Assembly (NCBI GenBank): GCA_030746555.1
Contig: JASLMK010000128.1
Location: forward strand, 1-64,000
Source of the DNA: Planctomycetota bacterium
GTDB taxonomy: Bacteria > Planctomycetota > UBA1135 > GCA-002686595
Length of the DNA stretch: 64,000 nucleotides
Direction: 5' to 3'
The position numbers and the translations under genes were made by a program. Each line of letters starts with the position of its first letter. Positions within the stretch are counted from its first letter, which is position 1. This document shows, one piece after another, positions 8,763-17,309 of this stretch. Under the pieces are notes generated by a model. That model had not been told where the DNA came from and searched no databases. It saw only the letters and a list, made by a program, of their open reading frames with translations.

Positions 8763-9062
8763 GTCCGATCCCTCCCGAGAAGGTGGAGTTCGAGCGACCG
8801 AGCCTCTCCCTGTGAAGCTCGTCCGCCCCTCAGTTCGTTGATGGGCCTGCGTCTCACTGTGGACGCCCCCGGGGGGGAGTCAAGGGCTTTCGGACCAGAC
8901 CACCCTCGGGGGGCCCTGGGGACGCTGGAGACCGACCCCTTCGCCGACGAGGTCGCACGCCTTCAGGCCATCGCGGAGGTGCTCGCGGCAACCGAGTCGC
9001 CGCGGCTGGCCGCCGAGGTCGGCTCCTACCTCACGGAACGATCCGGAGCGGACGAGCAGGCC
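8763..9062. other. Region without a clear gene
   Basis: An open plus-strand frame runs from 8838 into the PilM-like fragment at 9063. Residues encoded at about 8935-9055 (DEVARLQAIAEVLAA and following) look protein-like but match nothing I can name. They may be the tail of another broken gene. No start signal, RNA gene or terminator is evident. Confidence 0.3.
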
Positions 9063-9305
9063 ATGGCACGCACCACGACCGGCATCGACATCGGCTCCAA
9101 GAGCGTCCAGCTCCTGCGCGGGCACTCCAAGGGGAACACCTTCCACGCGACGCACTCCACCGCCGCGACCAACGACAGCGGCGACCTCGAGGGGGGCCGC
9201 GCAGCCGTGAGGCCGTGGGTGGCGCGCACGCGCGCGGTCGAAGACCAAGACCTGCGAAGGGTCGGGCCGCAGCCTCCAGCGCTCGCCGCCCACGTAGCTG
9301 AGTAG
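9063..9305 (+). pseudogene. PilM-like (type IV pilus assembly ATPase) N-terminal fragment
   Basis: The ORF encodes 80 residues. The first 45 (MARTTTGIDIGSKSVQLLRG, then HSKGNTFHATHSTA) look like the start of PilM, the actin-like cytoplasmic protein of type IV pilus machines, including the GIDIGS phosphate-binding loop. After GDLEGG the similarity stops and the sequence becomes Arg/Pro-rich until a stop at 9303. Intact PilM is about 350 residues. The fragment is therefore a remnant left by a deletion or recombination. Other pilus motor genes lie at 50.3-55.9 kb. It has no intact pil neighbours here. Confidence 0.5.
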
Positions 9306-9431
9306 ACTGGCAAGGCATGCTTGGGAGGCTTGCAGGGAGCGAGGATCAGGGCCGGATTGCTCTGGGCCCCGGGGGAGCGGGCCGCGCCTTGCGCCTGGAC
9401 GCGGGAGCGCCCGCGAGGCGAGAATCCACCC

Positions 9432-10781
9432 ATGCTCCTCTCCCACGCCCCGCTCCTCGCCGCCACGATCGCTCTGGCCACCGGCGCGGGGCCCGCGCGC
9501 CCGCCCGCCGCCGGCCCTGCGCCCCTCTCTACCGCGGAGGACGTCGACTACCTCGGCGACGTGCGCTTCGCCCTCGAGGTGCTCGAGCGCGAGTGCGGCC
9601 ACTTCTTCCGCGCCAAGGACATCGACTGGAAGCAGGTCTCGCGCCGCTTCCTGGGCGAGGCGCGCAAGGTCGAGACCCACGAGGAGCACCATGCCCTGCT
9701 CTGGCGGCTCTTGGCGCGCCTGCGTGACGGGCACGCCTCGGTGCGGCCCCTGGCCGCGGGCGAGGGCGTCGGCCTGCCCGAGAGCTGGCGCGCCGAGCGC
9801 ACGGGCCCGGGGATGTTCTGGTGCGTGAGCGGCAAGAAGGTGTTCGTGAAGAACAGCTGGTCGGGAGCGGCGCAGGTCGGCGTCGAGCCGGGCATGGAGG
9901 TGCTCAAGGTAGACGGCGAGCCGGCCATGAAGTGGCTCACCCGGCGCGTCGAGGAGGCGTCGGATCGGATCAGCTTCTCGACCGATCACCAGGCGCTCTA
10001 CCACGCGTGCCATTGGGGCCTGGCGGCCCCGGTCGGCACGCGCCTCAAGCTCGAGCTGAAGGATGTCGGGCGCAAGAAGCGCAAGCGCACCCTGACCTAC
10101 GGCAAGGCCTCCACGGTGCCCTAGGGACCGATCGCCTTCCCCGAGGGTCTGCAGGGCGACGGCGACCTGCGCTTCGGCCTCCTGCCGTCGGGCTTCGGCT
10201 ACGTGCACCTGCGCCGCTGCCCCGGCGATCTGCCCGAGCGCATGGACGGCGCGCTGGCCGAGCTGGCCGAGGTCGAGGGCATGATCCTCGACTTCCGCGC
10301 CAACGGCGGCGGCGGCTTCGACCACGACGGCCTGCTCGGGCGCTTCGTCCCGACCGGCCGCTCCCTCGACTTCGCCAAGCGCATCGAGAGCGCCGGCCCG
10401 CGCCCCTACGGCGGGCCGCTGGTCGTGATCGTCGACGCGGGCACGCGCAGCGCCGGGGAGACCGGTAGCGGAATGTTCAAGGAGGACGGGCGGGCCTACA
10501 TGATCGGCGAGAGCCCGACGGCGGGCATGTCGGCGTCGAAGAAGACCATCGAGCTCCCCTCGAAGCTCTTCGCCCTGTACGTGGCCGTGCGCTCCAACAA
10601 GCAGCGCTTCAACGGCGGCCGCGGCCTCGAGGGGATCGGCGCGGTGCCCCACGAGACCCTCGCCTACGACCCCGCCGACCTCGCCGCCGGCCGCGACACC
10701 CTGCTCCTGCGCGCCGAAGAGCTCTTGGGGGATTTCCCGTCGCGGAAGGTCCCCTACGACCACACCCGGGATCGACGTTAG
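9432..10781 (+). pseudogene. S41-family-like secreted protease, interrupted by an in-frame TAG
   Basis: One continuous frame from ATG 9432 to 10781 (about 449 codons) is broken only by TAG at 10122-10124. The first part has a signal peptide (MLLSHAPLLAATIALATGAG), the helical N-terminal region of C-terminal-processing proteases, and a PDZ-like segment (VGVEPGMEVLKVDGEPAMKWL). The second part holds the protease core: GFGYVHLRR, ILDFRANGGGGFDHDG, TRSAGE with the presumed catalytic Ser, and the GESPTAG region. S41 enzymes cleave proteins in the cell envelope. Without the stop the gene would look whole. A point mutation or a base error is the simplest cause. As sequenced, translation would yield a protein without the active site. 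Confidence 0.65.
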
Positions 10782-10866
10782 CGGCCCGGCGGGGGACGGC
10801 CCCGCGCGCCGTCGCCCTCCCCGGCGACGCGTCGAACCGTGCACGCCGGCCTCGGGGGCGCGCTCG

Positions 10867-12376
10867 TCAGCTCGTTAGCCGGTGGTAGAGGTCGAAGGCC
10901 TTGGCCTCCAGGCGCGCACCGGTCAGGTCGCCGGTCTCCAGGCGCCGCCGCGCCCGCCGCTCCCACCAGCCGACACGCCCACGGGGCAGGCCCAGCTTGA
11001 GGGTCGCAAGGTGCTCGAACAGCCGCCGCGCACGGGCCACGTCCGGGGGAATCTTCCCCGGCCAGGTCTCGTCGAGGTGGTACTCGCCGATCGTGCCCCA
11101 CTCCTCGAGGTCGCGCGGCGGCCGGTAGCCCAGCTCGAGGGCCGCTGAGTACAGGGCGCTGCCGGGGATCGGACGGTAGGGCCACACCGTCGGCCGCGCC
11201 CGCTCGCAGCGGCCCGCGATGCGCCGGCACTCTTCGAGGGTCATCATCATCGAGCGCTCCTGTTCGTGCGGGTAGCCGATGATGTAGGTCACCCAGGAGG
11301 TGATGCCACGCCGGTCCAGCTCCCACGCCGCGCGCTCGTTGGCATCACCGCTGGTGTGCTTGCCGATCGAGCGCATCATCGCGGCGTCGCCGGTCTCCCC
11401 GCCGAGCCCGACCACGTACAGCCCCGAGTCGCCCATGGCGTCCAGGGTCTCCGGCTCGTAGCGCACGATCGAGTTCGCTTGCATCAGGCAGTACCAGGCG
11501 ATGCCGACGCCGCGCTCGATCAGGCCCTCGCTGAAGGCCCGGGAGCGGCGCTCGTCGACGCCCCAGTTCGCGTCGTAGAAGCGCACGGCGTCCACGCCCC
11601 AGCGCTCGACGAGCTCGCACAGATCGTCGAGCAGGCGCGGCGCCGGGAGGGCCTTCCAGCGGCGCTCGGTCAAGCCCGGCGAGCAGCAGAAGGTGCAGGG
11701 CTCGGGACAACCGAAGCTGGAGCTGTAGCCGATGCCGAAGAAGGGCCGCTCCTCGAAGCCCGGGCGGCGTCGGCATGCGCTCCACTTCGCGCAGCGAGCG
11801 ACCGGAGAGCTGGGCCGCGCGGTAGGGCTCGATGTCGAGCAGGTGCCAGGGGCAGTTCGGCAGGTCCTCGAAGCCGACGATCGGCCGTCGGGCGGTGCGC
11901 ACTACCTCGCCCTCTCGCCACAGGGCGAGGCCCGCCACGCCCTCGAGATCCGCCCCCGCCTCGACCGCCGTGACGAGCTCGGCGAAGGTCTGCTCGCCCT
12001 GTCCGATGCAGACCGCGTCGTAGAGCCCGGTCTCCAGCTGCAGGCGCGGGTCCGCGCTCGCGAACCAGCCGCCGACGAACAGCGGCAGGTCGGGGTGGGC
12101 TGCCTTGACCCGCCGTGAGCAGCGGACGGCGTCGGCCACCTGGTAGCCGAGGATGCCGGTCGTGCCGAACAGCAGCGCCCCCTCGCAGGCCTCGACCACG
12201 CGCCGCCGCGCCTCCGCCTCCGAGAAGAGGTTCCCGTCGATCACCACGACCTCGCGACCCTCGCGGTCGGGGAGCGCGGCGATCGCGAGCAAGGAGAGCG
12301 GCAGGAGATCCTTGCTGACGACCGCTCCCCGCGCAGGATCCCCCATCTTGGGGAAGTAGAGAACGATGCGTCGCAC
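10867..12376 (-). pseudogene. B12-binding-domain radical SAM protein, one-base frameshift
   Basis: From ATG 12376 the first frame gives a B12-binding-like domain (VVVIDGNLFSEAEARRR, GTTGILGYQVADA, FVGGWF) followed by PWHLLDIEPYR. Near 11759-11764, in a cccggg run, the frame must shift by one base. The second frame continues with FGCPEPCTFCCSP, which holds the radical SAM CxxxCxxC cluster, then the TIM-barrel part (DANWGVDERRSRAFSEGL, GLGGETGDAAMM, YIIGYPHEQERS) to 10867. A single extra C explains the break. Corrected, the protein is about 502 residues and closely parallels the intact paralogue at 14313. Such enzymes use a 4Fe-4S cluster and S-adenosylmethionine, often with cobalamin, for methylations or rearrangements. 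The substrate is unknown. The gene diverges from the ATP-grasp gene. Confidence 0.75.
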
Positions 12377-12547
12377 TCACCAATCATAGATCGCGACGCG
12401 ACCGCGGCGCGCGGCTGCGAGGGCAGGCGCAGGAACTCCGCGTCCATTCCCGGGCCGCGCCTACGATGGTGGGCGAACTTGGAAGGGACACTGTTCGTAG
12501 TCGCGAAGCGGCCGCCCCTCCGCCCCGACCGCGGTTCCGGCGTCAGC

Positions 12548-12553
12548 TATCAT
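12548..12553 (+). promoter_or_regulatory. -10-like element (TATCAT) close to the ATP-grasp start
   Basis: TATCAT ends 8 nt before ATG 12562, with no ribosome-binding site between. Transcription from it would begin at or next to the start codon. No good -35 hexamer is seen at 16-18 nt. Confidence 0.4.
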
Positions 12554-12561
12554 CGACCCCG

Positions 12562-14316
12562 ATGATGGCCGCGTCCCCCTCCCGCGGCGGTTCCCGAGGG
12601 AAGGTGCTGGTGCTCGGGCGGGACGAGCGAAGCTTCCTGGCGGTGATCCGCTCCCTCGGACGGCGCGGCGTCGAGGTCCACTGCGCCTGGTGCCCGCCGG
12701 ACGCGGTGGCCCTGCGCTCGCGCTACGCCGCCCATCACCATGACCTGCCGGTCGCGACCGGCTGCAACGGCCCTTGGCTTGTCGCCCTCGAGGCCCTCTG
12801 CCGCCGCGAGCGCTTCGATCTCGTCCTCCCGACCCACGACCCCTCGGTCGTCGCCCTCTTCCACCAGCGCCGGCGCCTGGCCGAGTGCGCCCACGTCTAC
12901 CAGCTCAACGAGCGCGCCTTCCAGGTCTCCTTCGACAAGCGCGCGACCCACGACCTGGCGCGGGAGGTCGCCGTCGATGTGCCGGACGAGGTCCCGGTGG
13001 ACGCGGGGACGCGGGTCGGCGATCTCCTCGACAGGCTCGGCTCGCCCCTCGTGCTCAAGCCGCGGCGCTCCTTCGCCTTCGGCCGCAAGAAGTGGGAGCA
13101 CCAGGTGCGCAAGGCGGTGAACGCGGAGGAGGCCGAGGTCGCCTTGCGCGCCCTGCGCGACGCGGGGGAGGTGCTCGCCCAGGCCCACGTACCCGGGAGC
13201 GGACTGGGGGTCGAGATCCTGGCCGAGGGGGGCGAGGTACTGCTCGCCTTCCAGCACGAGCGCGTGCACGAGCCCCTCGCGGGCGGCGGCTCCTCCTACC
13301 GCCGCAGCGTCCCCCTCGAGGACGAGTTGCTCGCGGCCGTGGGACGTTTGGCGCGCGCCATGGACTACAGCGGCGTGGGGATGTTCGAGTTCAAGCGCGA
13401 CCGCACCACCGGGCGCTGGTGGCTGATCGAGATCAACGGGCGCTTCTGGGGTTCCCTGCCCCTCGCCGTCGCCGCTGGAGCCGACTTCCCGTGGGCCCTC
13501 TACCGCCTGCTCGTGCACGGCGAGCGACACTTCGACGGCTCCTACCGCGCCGGCCTCCACTGCCGCAACCTGGCCATGGACGCCACCTGGATCTGGCGCC
13601 ACCGGCGCGCGCGGCGCGCAGGCCGGAGCCTGGCCACGCTCCCGGCCGCGACCCTCGCCGGCGAGCTCGCCGGCCTGTGCCGAGGGACCGAGCGCGTGGA
13701 CACCTGGACGGTCGACGACCCGCGTCCGGGCCTGGCCCAGGCGAGGCGCGTGGCGGGCGAGATCGCCTGGGCGGCGCGCGGGAAGCTGGCGCGCTGGCCC
13801 TACCGAAGCGCCCTCTTGCGCCGCGGCCTCACGGCCCGCCTGCGCCGCGCCCTACCCGGCGCGCGGCGCCTCCTGTTCGTGTGCAAGGGCAACGTCTGCC
13901 GCAGCCCCTTCGCGGAGCACCTCGCGCGAAGCCTGCTCCCCGAGGAGCTCGAGCTCGCCTCGGCGGGCACCTTCGACGAAGCGGGCCGTCGGTGCCCCGC
14001 CGAAGCCCTGCACGCAGCCCGCGCCCTCGGCGTCGACCTCTCGGCGAGCCGCTCGCGCGTGCTCGACGCGGCGGCGATCGACGCGGCGGAGGTGATCCTG
14101 GTCTTCGACGCGGCCGACGTGACGCGCGTCTCCCGCGCCTTCCCCCGCGCGCGACGCAAGCTGTTCCGCCTCGGCCCCCTCGCCGCGCACGGTCCGGTCA
14201 ACCTGCGCGATCCCTACGGCGGCGACCTGGCCGCGTTCCACGCTGTCTACGCGCAGATCGCCACGGCCCTCGCCTCTCTGGCGCTGATCGTCGGCCCACC
14301 GACGGTGGGGACTTGA
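12562..14316 (+). CDS. ATP-grasp ligase fused to low-molecular-weight protein tyrosine phosphatase
   Basis: About 584 residues. Residues about 15-330 form an ATP-grasp protein of the carbamoyl-phosphate-synthase-like type: an N-terminal Rossmann part (KVLVLGRDERSFLAVIRSLG), the ATP-binding PLVLKPRRSF, and the metal-binding LIEINGRFWGS. ATP-grasp enzymes join a carboxylate to an amine or thiol through an acyl phosphate. After a helical linker, residues about 435-580 are a low-molecular-weight phosphatase with its P-loop (LLFVCKGNVCRSPF, a CX5R motif) and the general-acid loop (NLRDPYGGD). Both active sites look complete. ATG 12562 or the adjacent ATG 12565 is the likely start; codons further upstream have no family resemblance. 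The stop overlaps the TTG start of the radical SAM gene. ATP-grasp genes of this type often occur in polysaccharide or natural-product loci. The substrate here is not visible. Confidence 0.8.
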   Translation: MMAASPSRGGSRGKVLVLGRDERSFLAVIRSLGRRGVEVHCAWCPPDAVALRSRYAAHHHDLPVATGCNGPWLVALEALCRRERFDLVLPTHDPSVVALFHQRRRLAECAHVYQLNERAFQVSFDKRATHDLAREVAVDVPDEVPVDAGTRVGDLLDRLGSPLVLKPRRSFAFGRKKWEHQVRKAVNAEEAEVALRALRDAGEVLAQAHVPGSGLGVEILAEGGEVLLAFQHERVHEPLAGGGSSYRRSVPLEDELLAAVGRLARAMDYSGVGMFEFKRDRTTGRWWLIEINGRFWGSLPLAVAAGADFPWALYRLLVHGERHFDGSYRAGLHCRNLAMDATWIWRHRRARRAGRSLATLPAATLAGELAGLCRGTERVDTWTVDDPRPGLAQARRVAGEIAWAARGKLARWPYRSALLRRGLTARLRRALPGARRLLFVCKGNVCRSPFAEHLARSLLPEELELASAGTFDEAGRRCPAEALHAARALGVDLSASRSRVLDAAAIDAAEVILVFDAADVTRVSRAFPRARRKLFRLGPLAAHGPVNLRDPYGGDLAAFHAVYAQIATALASLALIVGPPTVGT

Positions 14317-15824
14317 GCGCGCCGAAGAGGCTGGTCCTGTACCTGCCGCTCCGGAGCGATCCGAAGCGCGACGAGCCGACCAGCGCCGACCTGCTGCCCC
14401 TCGAGCTGCTCCAGATCGCCGGCGGACCGGACGCGGAGGGGTTCGAGGTCGTGCTCATCGACGCGAACGTCATCGATTCCGACCCGCTGCCTCGCCTATT
14501 GGAGGCCTGCGACGGTGCCTTGCTCCTGGGCTGCTCGGCGATCCTCGGCTACCAGGTCCACGACGGCCGTGACGCCGCGCTGGCGGTGCGCGAGCGCTTC
14601 CCCGACCTCCCGATCGTCTGGGGCGGCTGGTTCCCCAGCGTCGTGCCCGAGCTGTACTTCGAGGCGGGGATCGCCGACGCGGTCGTCCTCGGGCAGGGCG
14701 AGCTGACCTTCCTCGATCTCGCCCGCGCCGTCGAGGCGCGCGCCGACCTCGAGGGCGTCAGTGGCCTCGCGCTCCCGCGTGACGGCGCAGTGGTGCCCAC
14801 GCCGCCCAGGCCCGTGGTCGGCTTCGACGCCCTCCCCGCCCTGCCCTGGCACCTGCTCGACTTCGAGCCCTACCGGCGCCGCCAGCTCGCCGCGGGCTTC
14901 GGCCACGTGCGCCACCGCATGCCCTTCCCCGCCGGGTGGAGCGAGCCGCGCCCACCGGTCGGCTTCGCGCTCTGCAGCAGCTTCGGCTGTCCCTCCGAGT
15001 GCACCTTCTGCTGCAGCCCACTCGTCACCCATCGGCGCTGGGAGGCGCTCGGCGGCGCGGACCTGGCGGCGCTGGCCTGCGAGCTCCGGGGACGCTTCGG
15101 ATTCGACCTCCTGCGCTTCAACGACGCCAATTGGGGGGTCTCGGAGCCACGCGCGCGCGAGTTCAGCGAGGGGCTCGCCGGCTCGGGGCAGGTGCTCTGG
15201 TGGAACGCGACCATCGAGGTGGAGGCGGTCCTGCGCTACGACGACGCGACCCTCGACCTCATGGCGGAGAGCGGCTGCCACCTGCTCTGGCTCGGAGCCG
15301 AAACGGGGACCGAGGCGATGCAACGCAGGATCAGGAAGCGCGTGCCGGTCGAGGAGGTCCCGCGAGCCCTCGAGCGCCTGGTCGGCAGGGGCATCACGAC
15401 CGGCTGCTTCTGGATCATCGGCTACCCCGGCGAGGGGTCGGCCTCGATGTGGACGACCCTGCGCAAGGCCGCCGCGACCAAGTACGCCTTCCGTGGCTCG
15501 GCGTCGGACGTCTACCCGTTCCGCGCGGTCCCGGGCACGGCCGACTTCGAACAGGCGCGCCGCCTGGGCTGGGAGCTGCCGGCCACCTTCGAGGAGTGGG
15601 GTCGCTGCTTCGAGTGGAAGTGGAACACCGAGCGCACGCCGCTGCCGCCGAACGTCCGCCGGGCTTGGAGCCGGTTCATGCGTTGCGCGGCGCACTTCGA
15701 CCGGACGGCCACCGACGGCCCGGCCTGGCTGCGCGCCCTGGCGAGCGCCACCGCCGGCTGGCGCCTGCGCACGGGCCGGTTCGGCTTCCCCGTCGAGCAG
15801 AAGCTGCTCGACCTGTGGTCGTAG
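14313..15824 (+). CDS. B12-binding-domain radical SAM protein (intact paralogue)
   Basis: 503 residues from TTG 14313, which overlaps the previous stop as TTGA. Residues 1-150 form a cobalamin-binding-like Rossmann domain (VVLIDANVIDSD, GCSAILGYQVHD, WGGWFPS), though no DxHxxG motif is present, so cobalamin binding is uncertain. PWHLLDFEPYR links to the radical SAM domain, with the cluster Cys at 226, 230 and 233 (CPSECTFC). Later motifs are NDANWGVSEPRA, WLGAETGTEAM and WIIGYPGEGS. It has the same architecture as the frameshifted gene at 10867, and the pair flank the ATP-grasp/phosphatase fusion. Family members methylate or rearrange unreactive carbons; the substrate is not predictable. Tight overlap suggests it is made together with the ATP-grasp protein. 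Confidence 0.85.
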   Translation: MSAPKRLVLYLPLRSDPKRDEPTSADLLPLELLQIAGGPDAEGFEVVLIDANVIDSDPLPRLLEACDGALLLGCSAILGYQVHDGRDAALAVRERFPDLPIVWGGWFPSVVPELYFEAGIADAVVLGQGELTFLDLARAVEARADLEGVSGLALPRDGAVVPTPPRPVVGFDALPALPWHLLDFEPYRRRQLAAGFGHVRHRMPFPAGWSEPRPPVGFALCSSFGCPSECTFCCSPLVTHRRWEALGGADLAALACELRGRFGFDLLRFNDANWGVSEPRAREFSEGLAGSGQVLWWNATIEVEAVLRYDDATLDLMAESGCHLLWLGAETGTEAMQRRIRKRVPVEEVPRALERLVGRGITTGCFWIIGYPGEGSASMWTTLRKAAATKYAFRGSASDVYPFRAVPGTADFEQARRLGWELPATFEEWGRCFEWKWNTERTPLPPNVRRAWSRFMRCAAHFDRTATDGPAWLRALASATAGWRLRTGRFGFPVEQKLLDLWS

Positions 15825-15933
15825 CCGGCGCCATCGGACGACGGCCAGGGGGAGCGGATGCGGCTGGGGATCGCGGCGCTCCGCCGAGGGGGCCGGTGAG
15901 GGATGCCGTGCGCCGAGCAGGAGCCTCGGGGTC

Positions 15934-15939
15934 TATACT
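15934..15939 (+). promoter_or_regulatory. -10-like element (TATACT) 7 nt before the GFA start
   Basis: TATACT is followed by 7 nt and then ATG 15947, with no ribosome-binding site. A leaderless transcript is likely if it is used. The -35 position (cgccga) is not consensus. Confidence 0.45.
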
Positions 15940-15946
15940 CGCGACC

Positions 15947-16390
15947 ATGGCAAGCGAGAAGGTCGCGGGACGGTGCCTGTGCGGGCGCGTGTGTTTCGAG
16001 GCCGAGCTGCCTCCGCGCTTCGTCGCCCACTGCCACTGTGAGAACTGCCGGCGCGCCCACGGGGCTGGGGTCGTGACCTGGGCGGGGTTCTCCGCGGGGG
16101 ACTTTCGCATCGTGGCGGGCGAGGAGCGCCTGTCGCGCTACCGCACCGAAACCGACGCCACTCGCAGCTTCTGCGCAACGTGCGGCACGACCCTGCTCTT
16201 CGAGTCTCCGCGCTGGGAGGGCGAGGTGCACGTGACCGTCGCGAGCCTCCTCGACCCCCTCGGCCGGGAGCCGACGGGCCACGCCTACGCCGACCGCGCG
16301 CCGGCGTGGTGTCCGATCCTCGACGAACTGCCTCGCTACGGAGGGGAATCGGGCACGGAACCGTTGGACGAGGAAGGGGGGTCCGAGTGA
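15947..16390 (+). CDS. GFA-family (glutathione-dependent formaldehyde-activating-like) protein
   Basis: 147 residues with the zinc-binding pattern of the GFA fold: CLCG near residue 10, then CHCENC near 30, and CATCG near 79. The founding member was described as helping glutathione react with formaldehyde, but most members have no tested activity, so a zinc-binding enzyme or carbon-sulfur lyase-type role is as far as the sequence goes. Length is normal for the family. It follows the radical SAM gene by 122 nt and has its own -10-like element. Confidence 0.85.
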   Translation: MASEKVAGRCLCGRVCFEAELPPRFVAHCHCENCRRAHGAGVVTWAGFSAGDFRIVAGEERLSRYRTETDATRSFCATCGTTLLFESPRWEGEVHVTVASLLDPLGREPTGHAYADRAPAWCPILDELPRYGGESGTEPLDEEGGSE

Positions 16391-16412
16391 CCGCGGGAGC
16401 GGTCGCCGGGAC

Positions 16413-16679
16413 GTGTCGAGGGACGTCGCAGCAGCGGGGACGGCGGTGTCGCTCGTCTCGGCCTGCGCGGCGGCCGGCCACGAGGGACCCGAATCCGCCC
16501 CCGGCGAGGCCGTCCTGACTCCGATCGACTGGAGCGCGGTCCCCGCCGCCTTCGCCGACCTGCGCGGCGTGGAGTTCGGATCGGGTGGACCGGCCCACGG
16601 CGCGAGCCCGTCGGCGGCCGATCGCCGGGTCGCTCTGGAGCTTCTGGGTGGGCGGACGGCGCACACGCCGCCGCGGTGA
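16413..16679 (+). CDS. Possible small lipoprotein, unknown function
   Basis: 88 residues from GTG 16413. The N-terminus (AAAGTAVSLVSAC) resembles a weak lipoprotein signal with a Cys at the acylation position. The rest is Ala/Gly/Pro-rich and unlike any family I know. It follows the GFA gene by 22 nt. It may be a real short gene, a remnant, or chance. Confidence 0.3.
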   Translation: MSRDVAAAGTAVSLVSACAAAGHEGPESAPGEAVLTPIDWSAVPAAFADLRGVEFGSGGPAHGASPSAADRRVALELLGGRTAHTPPR

Positions 16680-16864
16680 GCCCGCCCGGCGCCCTGTTCC
16701 CGGCGTGACTCGGGCTTGGGGGACAACAGGGCGGCTCGGGGTGCACGAAGTCCTCCGCCCCGCCTCCCGGGTCTGCGCGACACGTTGACGGCATCCCCCC
16801 CCCCCCTGATACGCTTCGTGTGGGATCGAGAACGAGCCGCAACCGGATCACTTGGGAGGGATCC

Positions 16865-17227
16865 ATGATCAAGCCCGTCTTCCTGGGCACCTTGGCCGCA
16901 GTGACCGCCTTGGCCGTGGCCACGGGCGACCACGAGTGCAACGGCTTCATCGCCGTCATGCCCCCCGACCCGCCGCCCTGGCCGCGGATGCAGTGCAAAA
17001 ACGTCTCGTGCGGGACGAGCTGCAGCCTCGACTCCATGGAGCTCGACGTGAACGCGGAGCTGTGGTGGTGCGAGTGCGACCCCTCCGGTGAGCCGAGCTG
17101 TTGCCACACGATTCAGAAGAGGATCGACGGCGAGTGGCAGGAGCCCACGGGATGGGGCACGTGCCGCTCGGACTGCGGAGGCGGCTGTTGCAGCGGGAAC
17201 GCCGGCGACGGCTTCGAGTGCGAGTGA
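16865..17227 (+). CDS. Small secreted cysteine-rich protein
   Basis: 120 residues from ATG 16865, which is preceded by gggagg at 5 nt. A signal peptide (MIKPVFLGTLAAVTALAVATG) is followed by a mature part of about 100 residues with 13 Cys, several in pairs or close spacing (CGTSC, CEC, SCC, CRSDCGGGCC), and two adjacent Trp. This is the profile of a compact disulfide-bonded extracytoplasmic protein. The odd Cys number leaves one free or bound elsewhere. No family is recognised, and the metal-binding and disulfide alternatives cannot be separated from sequence alone. The anchored protein at 17310 follows by 82 nt. Confidence 0.7.
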   Translation: MIKPVFLGTLAAVTALAVATGDHECNGFIAVMPPDPPPWPRMQCKNVSCGTSCSLDSMELDVNAELWWCECDPSGEPSCCHTIQKRIDGEWQEPTGWGTCRSDCGGGCCSGNAGDGFECE

Positions 17228-17309
17228 ACGCGGGCTTCGCGGACCCCCGTTCCCTCGCGCGCGGCCTTCCACTCCGAGGTGGGGCGCGGGACGAGGAGCG
17301 CCGGGCTCG

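Noticed and set aside
10122-10124. Pyrrolysine or amber readthrough as an explanation of the split S41-like gene
   Set aside because: No readthrough element or pyrrolysine gene is seen, and a nonsense mutation or base error is simpler.
10867-12376. Programmed ribosomal frameshifting in the radical SAM gene
   Set aside because: The site is a plain cccggg run without a classic slippery heptamer or an evident downstream pseudoknot, and the intact paralogue has a continuous frame.
12774-15824. A single plus-strand frame spanning most of the ATP-grasp gene and the radical SAM gene (about 1,016 codons)
   Set aside because: Its first 510 codons are the out-of-frame shadow of the ATP-grasp/phosphatase gene and are Arg/Pro-rich. 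Only the part from 14313 is a real protein.
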